Assembly: GCA_002299495.1 (NCBI GenBank)
Contig: DBNZ01000160.1
Coordinates: 1 to 12,149 of the forward strand
Source of the DNA: Methylococcaceae bacterium UBA659
GTDB taxonomy: Bacteria > Pseudomonadota > Gammaproteobacteria > Methylococcales > Methylomonadaceae
Reading direction: 5' to 3'
DNA: 12,149 bases
Part shown: in pieces, positions 1 to 6,256 of the stretch
Layout: each line of letters begins with the position of its first letter
How positions within the stretch are numbered: the first letter of the stretch is position 1
The notes under the pieces: generated by a model
The model's input: the letters and a program-made list of their open reading frames with translations, nothing else
What the model was told of the DNA's origin: nothing
Database searches by the model: none
Translations under genes and position numbers: made by a program

Positions 1-353
1 AACACCACTTCGCAATAATGCCCGGCATCGGCAATGGCTTTTTCCGACCAGGCGCCGGTATTGACATAACACGCCTTGGCCTTGCCGGCCAGCAAGTTCA
101 ATGGGATCATCGAGAATTGCGCGGTCGCCCCGCCTTGTAAAAACAACACCTGGTAATTGTTGGGGATGGCCAATAACTCGCGCAAATCGGCTTCCACCTG
201 TTCGGCGATTTTTGCAAAATGCTTGCCTCTATGGCTCATTTCCATCACCGACATACCGCTACCGCGCCAATCCAACATTTCTTGTTGGGCTTGTTGTAAC
301 ACCGCCTCAGGCAACATCGAGGGACCGGCGCTGAAGTTGTACATTCTGGACAT
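1..353 (-). CDS. serC: Phosphoserine aminotransferase, N-terminal part (partial, runs off the left edge)
   Basis: SerC is a PLP-dependent class V aminotransferase that converts 3-phosphohydroxypyruvate and glutamate to phosphoserine in serine synthesis, and it also serves pyridoxal phosphate synthesis. About 117 residues are present. The N-terminus MSRMYNFSAGPSMLP is the family signature. SHRGK (residues 40-44) matches the substrate-binding SHR segment, GGATAQF (74-80) matches the PLP phosphate-binding loop, and NTGAWS (98-103) follows. The ATG at 353 is preferred over the ATG three codons in because an AGAGAG ribosome-binding sequence sits about 8 nt upstream and family members begin just before the YNFSAGP motif. 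The fold's second half, including the PLP lysine, is outside the window. It lies 101 bp downstream of the methyltransferase gene on the same strand. No terminator or convincing promoter is visible in that gap, so read-through from gyrA and the restriction-modification genes is possible. Confidence 0.96.
   Translation of the reverse strand, partial: MSRMYNFSAGPSMLPEAVLQQAQQEMLDWRGSGMSVMEMSHRGKHFAKIAEQVEADLRELLAIPNNYQVLFLQGGATAQFSMIPLNLLAGKAKACYVNTGAWSEKAIADAGHYCEVV
78..90. other. GGCCNNNNNGGCC site (SfiI-type recognition sequence) in serC
   Basis: GGCCTTGCCGGCC fits the SfiI recognition pattern exactly. If the neighbouring system shares SfiI specificity, this site inside serC must be methylated by the linked methyltransferase. 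The true specificity is unknown, so this is only a marked location. Confidence 0.4.
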
Positions 354-454
354 TTTAATTTCTCTCTAATCGTTCTTTATAAACTGATTCAATCTATATA
401 CTTAAACCGATGCGATTTAGACTCACCGCGCGTATCAATTCCTTGTTTCGGCAA

Positions 455-1465
455 TTACTTTATGCCATACGACGCTTCTATCTCATTAATCATCAAATCC
501 ATTTGCTCCGGCTCTTTTTTATAAAGGTTAATGGATTCCGTCGCTTTTTTAGCGATTTCCACCGATTTTTTCTCTTTATCGATGCCGATATATTGCCTTT
601 TTTCACTCATGGCGGCCAAAGCGGTAGTGCCGCTGCCCATAAAGCAATCGAGCACAATCTCGCCGGGCTGGGTAAAGAGCTTTATGACTCTTCTAGGCAA
701 CTCGACAGGAAATTTAGAATCATGATCGGCATTGCTGCGCACCGACGGTATTTCCCAAACGCCTCTTGAACCCCAATTGACCCATTCTTCCTTGGTTAAT
801 CGGGACCGATCGACTTTAGTGATGCCCGGCTTCCAAAAAATATACAGGTATTCGGATTCATCGACGGAACGATAGGAAATAGTATGCCAACGCGAATTTT
901 CCCATGCCGCATCCTTCACCCATATTCTACGATCGTACAAATAAAAACCCGCCTCTTGAGCGGCTTCTTCTATTAGCGCGCCGACCAAAAATACCCGTGT
1001 TTGCGATTGATATTTTCCGCCTCGGATATTGTTGCCGTTTAGCCTGCGGTCGATCGTTTGTTCGCTGCAACCGAAATGCTCGGCCAATTGGTATCGATTC
1101 CAATCGGGATGGCTCGACTTAATCGCGACGATTTCCTCTTTAGATAGCGTCACTTTTCTGCGCGAGACGTTTTCAGCCATAATTTTAGGCATCGTTTGAT
1201 CTTTAAAGCACAGAATATCGGCAATATTAACGGCTAAAAAACCGCCCGGCTTTATGATCGGGAAATGCAGAGCGATAACATCTTTTAATAGATTTTTCCA
1301 GTCATCGAAAGACAAATCCTTTTCGTAATATTTGCCGACATAATAAGGCGGAGACCACACGCTTAAAGCCACTGAATGCCGTTCGATTCTTTTCAGCAAA
1401 TGCCGTGAATCGCCATGATAGATGTTGTTGGGAACAAGAGGATTAAAAATGTTTATGACTGCCAT
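455..1465 (-). CDS. Beta-class DNA methyltransferase, probably N4-cytosine specific, of an SfiI-like R-M system
   Basis: Predicted S-adenosylmethionine-dependent DNA methyltransferase of 336 residues that should protect sites cut by the adjacent endonuclease. The catalytic motif IV is SPPY (residues 38-41), the form typical of N4-cytosine enzymes. Motif VIII-like W/K residues lie around 180-213. FPVELPRR (252-259, motif X region) leads into motif I DCFMGSGTT (273-281), followed by IGID (motif II). Catalytic motif first and AdoMet motif last is the beta-class order. Residues about 106-143 contain a helix-turn-helix-like segment (YQLAEHFGCSEQTIDRRL) that is not part of the standard core. A TTG codon 54 nt upstream could extend the frame, but the ATG at 1465 is chosen: it has AGGAG upstream, and the extra residues would only be antiparallel noise over the restriction gene's end. 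It overlaps that gene by 13 bp, suggesting translational coupling. Base composition is more AT-rich than gyrA. N4 versus N6 specificity is inferred from SPPY only. Confidence 0.93.
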   Translation of the reverse strand: MAVINIFNPLVPNNIYHGDSRHLLKRIERHSVALSVWSPPYYVGKYYEKDLSFDDWKNLLKDVIALHFPIIKPGGFLAVNIADILCFKDQTMPKIMAENVSRRKVTLSKEEIVAIKSSHPDWNRYQLAEHFGCSEQTIDRRLNGNNIRGGKYQSQTRVFLVGALIEEAAQEAGFYLYDRRIWVKDAAWENSRWHTISYRSVDESEYLYIFWKPGITKVDRSRLTKEEWVNWGSRGVWEIPSVRSNADHDSKFPVELPRRVIKLFTQPGEIVLDCFMGSGTTALAAMSEKRQYIGIDKEKKSVEIAKKATESINLYKKEPEQMDLMINEIEASYGIK

Positions 1466-2172
1466 GAACCTATACACTCCTGGCTGCTTTGATGATAGCT
1501 TATTGTTTGCACCCGCCAAGCGGCCTTATCCTTCAGCCGACCGAAACCGACCCTTACCCTAAAATCCTCGCCCAATGTCGGCGCATTCCTACCCGCCAAC
1601 CAGATGCCATCATCGTTGCTTGGATTGTAAATGCCTTGCAACTTACCGTTAGGAATAGCCGCTATCGTCACTTCGCGCAAATGGTGGACGCCTTGATGAT
1701 CGTCATCGTACTTAAAATGAATCAGACATGTGGTCGTTAAGTAGTTTTTTCCGCCATACTCGGATATTTCCGGCAAAAAACCTTTTGCATTAACCTCCGC
1801 GTCCGATCGCCTTTGTTTTATCCACAAGGACGTTTGCGACATCTGAATCGTTGCCGAGCGATTTTCCTTTTCCGCTTTTGAATCAATGAACAACGCCTGC
1901 CTAACCGTTTCTTCAGGGAGTATCACATATCTTGCTTTTTTGTAATCGACGGTTCCATAGACTCTTTGCTGCACATTAAACCCGGAAAGCCTGTCCAGCA
2001 TTTCTCGGGTAATATCTTCGGCGATATCTTTAACGTTGTCGGGCGATTTCAGGAATATTTCGTGGGCTTCCATGCCGAAATCAGAGACCGCTTGAAAAAT
2101 CCAACGCAAGGTCAGTTTTTCGATTCTTTCAATTTCGTCTAACGACAATGCGTTCGGGTCTTTTTCAGTCAT
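1453..2172 (-). CDS. SfiI-like type II restriction endonuclease
   Basis: The 239-residue protein resembles the SfiI endonuclease (which cuts GGCCNNNNNGGCC as a tetramer) along nearly its whole length, judged from memory of the SfiI sequence. The N-terminal LSLDEIERIEKLTLR matches the SfiI start region. VDYKKAR (residues 75-81), IDSKA (96-100), YLTTTCLIHF (144-153), IYNP (181-184) and the RVRVGFGRLK stretch (205-214) all have SfiI counterparts. D76, D97 and K99 have the same spacing as SfiI D79, D100 and K102, so the PD-(D/E)xK-type active site looks intact. It is shorter than SfiI (about 269 residues), lacking most of the C-terminal tail. The ATG at 2172 lies inside the gyrA end: the sequence ATGACTGA holds both the start of this gene and the gyrA TGA stop. 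No separate promoter is evident, so expression probably depends on gyrA transcription and re-initiating ribosomes. The target sequence is inferred from family resemblance and is untested. Confidence 0.88.
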   Translation of the reverse strand: MTEKDPNALSLDEIERIEKLTLRWIFQAVSDFGMEAHEIFLKSPDNVKDIAEDITREMLDRLSGFNVQQRVYGTVDYKKARYVILPEETVRQALFIDSKAEKENRSATIQMSQTSLWIKQRRSDAEVNAKGFLPEISEYGGKNYLTTTCLIHFKYDDDHQGVHHLREVTIAAIPNGKLQGIYNPSNDDGIWLAGRNAPTLGEDFRVRVGFGRLKDKAAWRVQTISYHQSSQECIGSWQS

Positions 2173-4783
2173 TCAGTCCCGCCGGAGGCTGTTCATCATC
2201 GACTTCCGACCGCTCGTCTGCTAAGGCATCATCCTCTTGACCTATCTCATCGTCGCCGGCCAAGCCCTCTATCCTATCCACGCCGATCACTTTCTCGCCC
2301 TTATCGAGCCTAATCACCGTGACGCCCTGGGTGTTCCTGCCCACCACCGATATTTCGGCGACGCGGGTGCGTACTAAGGTGCCGCCGTCGGTGATAATCA
2401 TGATTTCGTCGTTGTCGTTGACCAGCAGCGCCCCTACCACCTGGCCATTGCGCTCGGAGGTCTGCATGGCGATGACGCCGGAGCCGCCGCGGCTTTGCAA
2501 GCGGAATTTATCGACTTCCGTGCGCTTGCCGTAGCCGTTTTCGGTGATGTTCAACACCGTGCCTTCGGAGGCGATAATCAGGGAGATGATGTTCTGGTCG
2601 TCTTGCAGGCGCATGCCGCGCACGCCGGCGGCGGTGCGGCCCATCGAACGGACGTCGGCCTCGTTAAAACAAATGGTTTTGCCGTCGCTGGAGAACAACA
2701 TGACGTTTTGCTGGCCGTCGGTGATCGCGACGCCGACCAGTCCATCGCCGTCGCGCAATTCGATGGCGATCTTGCCATTGCTGCGCTGGCGCTCAAATTC
2801 GTTCAGCGGGGTTTTTTTCACCGTGCCGTTGGACGTGGCCATAAAAATGAATTTGTGCTCGCTGAACGCCTGTACCGGCAACAAGGCGTTGATTTTTTCG
2901 CTGCCTTCCAACGGCAACAAATTGACGAACGGTTTGCCCCGGGCGGTGCGGCTGGTGACGGGCAATTGGTAGACTTTTAGCCAGTAGACCTTGCCTAGCG
3001 ATGAGAAACACAAAATGGTGTCGTGGCTGTTGGCGACAATCAGTTTGTCGATAAAATCGGTTTCCTTCATCGCGGTGGCCGATTTGCCGCGCCCGCCGCG
3101 CCGTTGCGCCTTGTAGTCGGACAGCGGTTGCGATTTGACATAGCCTTCATGCGACATGGTCACCACCATGTCTTCCTCGGTGATCAAATCGCCGTCGGAC
3201 AAGTCCAACTGGTTTTGCATGATTTCGGTGCGGCGCGGGTCGGCGTATTGCTCCTTGATCTCGACCAATTCGGCGCGGATGATTGCCATCAAACGGGTTT
3301 CGCTGCCGAGGATATGCAGGTGTGCGTCGATTTGAGCCAAGAGTTCTTGATATTCGTTGATGATCTTGTCCTGCTCTAAGCCGGTCAGACGGTGCAGGCG
3401 CAAATCTAAAATCGCCTGAGTCTGGGTTTCCGACAAGCGGTATTGGCCTTCATGCAAGCCGAATTCGCGGGCCAAGTCTTCTGGCCGTGAGCGTTCGGCG
3501 TCGATCCTGTCCAATAACGACGCGACCAAACCGGCATTCCAGGTTTTCGCCAACAAACCGTCTTTGGCTTCTTCCCGGCTCATCGAGGTTTTGATCAATT
3601 CGATCATCTCGTCGATGTTGGCTAAGGCCACGGCCAAGCCTTCCAACACATGCGCCCGTTCCCGCGCCTTGCGTAACAAGTACAGGGTGCGGCGGGTCAC
3701 GCAAACGCGGCGGTGGTCGATGAAGGCGGTTATGATTTCTTTTAGGCTCAGGCAATGCGGACGGCCATCCGACAGCGCCACCATGTTGATGCCGAACACA
3801 GTCTCGAACTGGGTTTGCTTGTACAGGTTATTGAGCACGACCTCGGCTATCTCGCCCCGTTTCAGCTCGATGACCAGCCTCATGCCGTCCTTGTCGGATT
3901 CGTCACGGATGGCCGAAATACCCTCAATTTTGCCTTCCTTGACCAAATCGGCAATTTTGATTTGCAAGGTGGCCTTGTTGACCTGGTAGGGCAACTCCGT
4001 GGCGATGATGGCTTGGCGGCTGCTATCGCCGATGTCCTCGAAATGGCAGCGGGCGCGTAGATAGATTTTGCCGCGACCGGTGGCGTAGGCTTGGTATATG
4101 CCGGCTGCGCCGTTGACGATGCCGGCGGTCGGGAAATCAGGGCCTGGGATATGCTGCATCAATGCTTGGATGTCGAGGTCCGCTTGGTCGATAAACGCCA
4201 AACAGGCGCTGACCACTTCGCCCAGGTTATGCGGCGGGATGTTAGTGGCCATGCCCACGGCGATACCGGACGAGCCGTTGACCAGAAGATTAGGCACCCG
4301 CGTCGGCAACACTCGCGGCTCGGATTCGGATTCGTCGTAGTTAGGCGTGAAATCGACGGTTTCTTTGTCGAGGTCGGCCATCAGCTCGTGGGCGATCTTG
4401 GCCATGCGTACTTCGGTGTAACGCATCGCCGCCGGGGCGTCGCCGTCGACCGAGCCGAAGTTGCCCTGGCCGTCGATCAGCATGTAGCGCAACGAGAATG
4501 GCTGCGCCATCCGCACGATGGTGTCATAAACCGCGGTGTCGCCATGCGGGTGGTATTTACCGATCACGTCGCCGACCACGCGGGCGGATTTTTTATAAGG
4601 CTTGTTCCAGTCGTTGCCCAGTTCACCCATCGCGTACAGCACGCGCCTATGCACCGGTTTTAGGCCGTCGCGGACATCGGGAAGGGCGCGGCCTACGATT
4701 ACGCTCATGGCGTAGTCTAGGTAGGATTGCCGCATCTCGTCTTCAAGGTTGACGGCAATAATTTCTTTGGCGAAGTTTGACAT
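2165..4783 (-). CDS. gyrA: DNA gyrase subunit A
   Basis: GyrA is the DNA-breaking and rejoining subunit of the A2B2 gyrase that introduces negative supercoils. All 872 residues are present, a normal length. The catalytic tyrosine is Y122 in RYTEVRM. The quinolone-determining region has T83 and D87 in HPHGDTAVYD; T83 replaces the serine of E. coli but is the natural residue in some gammaproteobacteria. The GyrA box QRRGGRG at 560-566, needed for DNA wrapping, marks it as GyrA rather than ParC. The C-terminal beta-pinwheel follows, ending in an acidic tail (about 843-872). The ATG at 4783 follows an AAAGGA ribosome-binding sequence. Its stop codon is embedded in the start of the downstream restriction gene, an unusual neighbour; in related genomes I would expect serC next. 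A near-consensus promoter lies about 120 bp upstream. Confidence 0.99.
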   Translation of the reverse strand: MSNFAKEIIAVNLEDEMRQSYLDYAMSVIVGRALPDVRDGLKPVHRRVLYAMGELGNDWNKPYKKSARVVGDVIGKYHPHGDTAVYDTIVRMAQPFSLRYMLIDGQGNFGSVDGDAPAAMRYTEVRMAKIAHELMADLDKETVDFTPNYDESESEPRVLPTRVPNLLVNGSSGIAVGMATNIPPHNLGEVVSACLAFIDQADLDIQALMQHIPGPDFPTAGIVNGAAGIYQAYATGRGKIYLRARCHFEDIGDSSRQAIIATELPYQVNKATLQIKIADLVKEGKIEGISAIRDESDKDGMRLVIELKRGEIAEVVLNNLYKQTQFETVFGINMVALSDGRPHCLSLKEIITAFIDHRRVCVTRRTLYLLRKARERAHVLEGLAVALANIDEMIELIKTSMSREEAKDGLLAKTWNAGLVASLLDRIDAERSRPEDLAREFGLHEGQYRLSETQTQAILDLRLHRLTGLEQDKIINEYQELLAQIDAHLHILGSETRLMAIIRAELVEIKEQYADPRRTEIMQNQLDLSDGDLITEEDMVVTMSHEGYVKSQPLSDYKAQRRGGRGKSATAMKETDFIDKLIVANSHDTILCFSSLGKVYWLKVYQLPVTSRTARGKPFVNLLPLEGSEKINALLPVQAFSEHKFIFMATSNGTVKKTPLNEFERQRSNGKIAIELRDGDGLVGVAITDGQQNVMLFSSDGKTICFNEADVRSMGRTAAGVRGMRLQDDQNIISLIIASEGTVLNITENGYGKRTEVDKFRLQSRGGSGVIAMQTSERNGQVVGALLVNDNDEIMIITDGGTLVRTRVAEISVVGRNTQGVTVIRLDKGEKVIGVDRIEGLAGDDEIGQEDDALADERSEVDDEQPPAGLND

Positions 4784-4906
4784 AGGTCCTTTAGGGTAAC
4801 AGTGCGACGATCACCATCCGCCGGCCAGTCGGTTTAACGGAAACGGGCAAAACCCGCCGTCGTTCATTCCTGGACGGCGATACGGCATGCCCTGAAAAAA
4901 CGCACC

Positions 4907-4935
4907 ATTATAGCAAACCGCCGCCCGTTAGTCGA
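4907..4935 (-). promoter_or_regulatory. gyrA promoter (sigma70-type, extended -10)
   Basis: Reading the minus strand, TCGACT (4 of 6 matches to the -35 consensus, 4935-4930) is followed after 17 bp by a perfect TATAAT (4912-4907). TGC immediately before the -10 makes it an extended -10 element. Transcription would begin near 4900 and give a leader of about 115-120 nt before the gyrA ATG. This would be the only obvious promoter for gyrA plus the two restriction-modification genes. Confidence 0.7.
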
Positions 4936-5012
4936 AACGTCCAGATTAAGGGTAGGTGCGTATCTACTAGGGCTGCTAAATTTTGTTGTGATGCTTACGA
5001 AGCCGCTAAAGT

Positions 5013-5033
5013 GCCTTGCCTTGCCTTGCCTTG
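5013..5033. repeat. Pentanucleotide tandem repeat (GCCTT x4)
   Basis: Four uninterrupted copies of GCCTT plus one extra G are followed shortly by a GTGGTGGGGTGGGG run. The tract is non-coding, so slippage would not change a reading frame directly. It lies about 80 bp upstream of the gyrA -35 element. Confidence 0.8.
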
Positions 5034-5053
5034 TAGTGGTGGGGTGGGGTAAT

Positions 5054-5275
5054 GCTTCCATTCATCGTAGCGCATTCAAGGAAAAGCGGGCGGATTGGCA
5101 ACAACGCGGTGTCCGCTTACATTTCTTTGATCGCCTTACAGCCCGGAGCTGAACCAGATCGAAATATTCTGGCGTAAAGTTAAGTACGCATGGCTGTCGT
5201 TTGATGCCTATCAAAAAGTAGGTGCTGGAAATCCTCGGCAACGGCGGCGAAAAATGCCAAATAACTTTTGCGTGA
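5054..5275 (+). pseudogene. IS630-family transposase, C-terminal remnant with frameshifts
   Basis: Three frames read in sequence give a recognisable end of an IS630-type (Tc1/mariner-like, DDE) transposase. IHRSAFKEKRADWQQRGVRL begins around 5060. After a frame change, PYSPELNQIEIFWRKVKY (about 5135-5190) follows; this is the conserved family segment carrying the catalytic acidic residue. After a second frame change near 5215, VLEILGNGGEKCQITFA ends at a TGA at 5273-5275. At least two frameshifts and the absence of the N-terminal two thirds mean it cannot be active. No terminal inverted repeats were recognised with confidence. It marks the boundary between the gyrA cluster and the iron-related island. 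Confidence 0.85.
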
Positions 5276-5431
5276 TTACTTGCAACATAAGGGTTCGATG
5301 GGGGGCGGATATTTTCGGGTCAGCGGATGACGGTCTTGCCTGATCGGGTTTGGCGGTGTTTTTTTGACGTCCGCAAGCCCAAGCGTTGGGTCATGCGGTC
5401 ATGCGGCGATACTCGGATGGCATGCCCTTGA

Positions 5432-5460
5432 CCGCCCATGCCATGCAAGTGTATGGGCGG
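5432..5460. repeat. Inverted repeat, 8-bp arms
   Basis: CCGCCCAT (5432-5439) and ATGGGCGG (5453-5460) are perfect inverted arms around a 13-nt loop. It is the first of a run of hairpins extending to 5556. No T-run follows on either strand, so it is not a typical intrinsic terminator. Confidence 0.7.
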
Positions 5461-5491
5461 CTTGAATGACATCCCGGGTTGCCGGGGTAGG

Positions 5492-5526
5492 CTGATGAGA
5501 CCTAGGTATCATCTAGGTCTCATCAG
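5492..5526. repeat. Perfect long palindrome, 14-bp arms
   Basis: CTGATGAGACCTAG (5492-5505) and its exact reverse complement (5513-5526) flank a 7-nt loop (GTATCAT). The arms match without error, which is very unlikely by chance. It lies downstream of the secreted-protein gene's stop on that gene's strand, but no U-rich tail follows in either direction. It could be an RNA 3'-end stabiliser, a protein-binding site or the trace of a small mobile repeat; the sequence does not decide. Confidence 0.85.
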
Positions 5527-5527
5527 T

Positions 5528-5556
5528 CCCCTAAGGCTTAGACAAAAAGCCAGGGG
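5528..5556. repeat. Inverted repeat with bulge
   Basis: CCCCT (5528-5532) pairs with AGGGG (5552-5556). Inside it GGCTT (5535-5539) pairs with AAGCC (5547-5551), leaving a two-base bulge and a 7-nt loop. It begins one base after the perfect 14-bp palindrome and ends 12 bp from the stop codon of the secreted-protein gene, so the two hairpins stack in its 3' untranslated region. Termination or 3'-end protection is possible, although a T-tract is lacking. Confidence 0.6.
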
Positions 5557-5568
5557 ATCAAATGCAGG

Positions 5569-6102
5569 TTACCAAGTGCATGGGATTACAGTCCATTCTG
5601 TGTTCGTAATCCGGTGCTCTGGAACAATTTGAACATTTACGTCTTTTCTGGCGTGGGCCGTGGCCAACAACCGGTTACGTCGTAAATTCTCGCCGGTTAT
5701 TTTTAACTGCGCTTCGTAGCCGTAACTTTCTTCAGGATCATCCCCTAAGTCCGCAGTTAAAATGGCCGCCCCGAAAGGTTGCACGGGCTCTCTCTTGCCG
5801 TAAAAACGCTCAATTTTGGTTTTACTCATCGGCCAAGTACCCCCTTCAAAATCACCAAGGCCGTCAATTTGGAAAACCTTAGCTTCATAGGTTACGGTGT
5901 GTCGGCTATTGTTAAGAATATTCATACTAAAGAACCGGGCGGCAAGCTTAAACTCAACAGTAGGATCGCCACCTTCTATGGCACTTTGTGCGACGTTATC
6001 GACCGGTCCGGTCGAAAGACAAATAGTCCTTGGCGCGGCAAATGCCATTGTTGACAAAGATAAAGTCAAACCGGACAAAACAATGGTTAAAGTACGTTTC
6101 AT
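5569..6102 (-). CDS. Secreted protein of unknown function
   Basis: I do not recognise the family. The 177-residue product begins with a typical Sec signal peptide: KR at positions 3 and 4, a hydrophobic core, and probable cleavage after AFA at residue 22. The mature part is about 155 residues with no further membrane segment, so a periplasmic or secreted location is likely. It has only two mature cysteines, C28 near the new N-terminus and C175 three residues from the end, which could form one disulfide tying the ends together. The composition looks like an all-beta domain. The ATG at 6102 has GGAG 7 nt upstream. A promoter with an overlapping Fur-box-like sequence precedes it, and the exporter gene ends 154 bp upstream on the same strand. 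A link to iron or metal stress is inferred from this context only. Confidence 0.88.
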   Translation of the reverse strand: MKRTLTIVLSGLTLSLSTMAFAAPRTICLSTGPVDNVAQSAIEGGDPTVEFKLAARFFSMNILNNSRHTVTYEAKVFQIDGLGDFEGGTWPMSKTKIERFYGKREPVQPFGAAILTADLGDDPEESYGYEAQLKITGENLRRNRLLATAHARKDVNVQIVPEHRITNTEWTVIPCTW

Positions 6103-6163
6103 AATTCACTCCAAAAATTAAGGATAAAGTTCAGTTTTCGTGAAGCGCTTCAGCTTCAGAGAA

Positions 6164-6191
6164 ATTGTACCATGACTAAAACATATTACAA
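6164..6191 (-). promoter_or_regulatory. Promoter of the secreted-protein gene
   Basis: On the minus strand TTGTAA (6191-6186) and TACAAT (6169-6164) are separated by 16 bp, and TGG just before the -10 adds an extended -10 element. Transcription would start near 6157, giving a leader of about 55 nt. The leader includes a 10-bp palindrome GAAGCGCTTC (6142-6151). Confidence 0.5.
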
Positions 6192-6209
6192 ATAATAATA
6201 ATTATCATT
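6191..6209. promoter_or_regulatory. Fur-box-like operator upstream of the secreted-protein gene
   Basis: The 19-bp stretch matches the classical Fur consensus GATAATGATAATCATTATC at 14 of 19 positions by eye. It abuts the -35 hexamer of the proposed promoter, a position where Fur would block RNA polymerase. Because the surroundings are generally AT-rich with ATA/ATT repeats, chance matching is a larger concern here than for the site at 8231. Confidence 0.5.
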
Positions 6210-6256
6210 CATAATAAAATAAACGAATCTGGCATAACATTACACGCTTAACGCGA

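Larger units (their letters stand above)
4784..5568. other. Long intergenic region with mobile-element debris and inverted repeats
   Basis: About 785 bp separate gyrA from the next intact gene. The gyrA leader and promoter fill 4784-4935. A pentanucleotide tandem repeat (5013-5033) and a G-rich run follow. A decayed IS630-type transposase end occupies about 5054-5275. The stretch 5276-5431 shows no convincing gene, only a direct repeat of GGTCATGC (5389-5404). From 5432 to 5556 there is a run of hairpin-forming inverted repeats. Open frames here are short and show no protein-like character apart from the transposase remnant. Confidence 0.75.

Noticed and set aside
1466..1519. A longer methyltransferase starting at TTG 1519.
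   Set aside because: The extra 18 residues overlap the endonuclease end, match nothing in the family, and the ATG at 1465 has an AGGAG upstream.
4540..4556. Threonine at GyrA position 83 as a possible quinolone-resistance mutation.
   Set aside because: Threonine is the natural residue here in some gammaproteobacteria such as Pseudomonas, and D87 is unchanged, so no acquired resistance can be claimed.
2495..4663. Long plus-strand open frames opposite gyrA (up to about 190 codons).
   Set aside because: They are antisense shadows of a GC-rich, strongly conserved gene; the products are low-complexity and have no start signals.
5013..5033. Pentanucleotide repeat as a phase-variation switch.
   Set aside because: It is not inside a reading frame and is about 80 bp upstream of the gyrA promoter, not between its -35 and -10; no effect can be supported.
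5492..5526. CTGATGAG resembles the core of a hammerhead ribozyme.
   Set aside because: The required CGAAA segment after stem II is absent, and the motif is fully base-paired within the palindrome.
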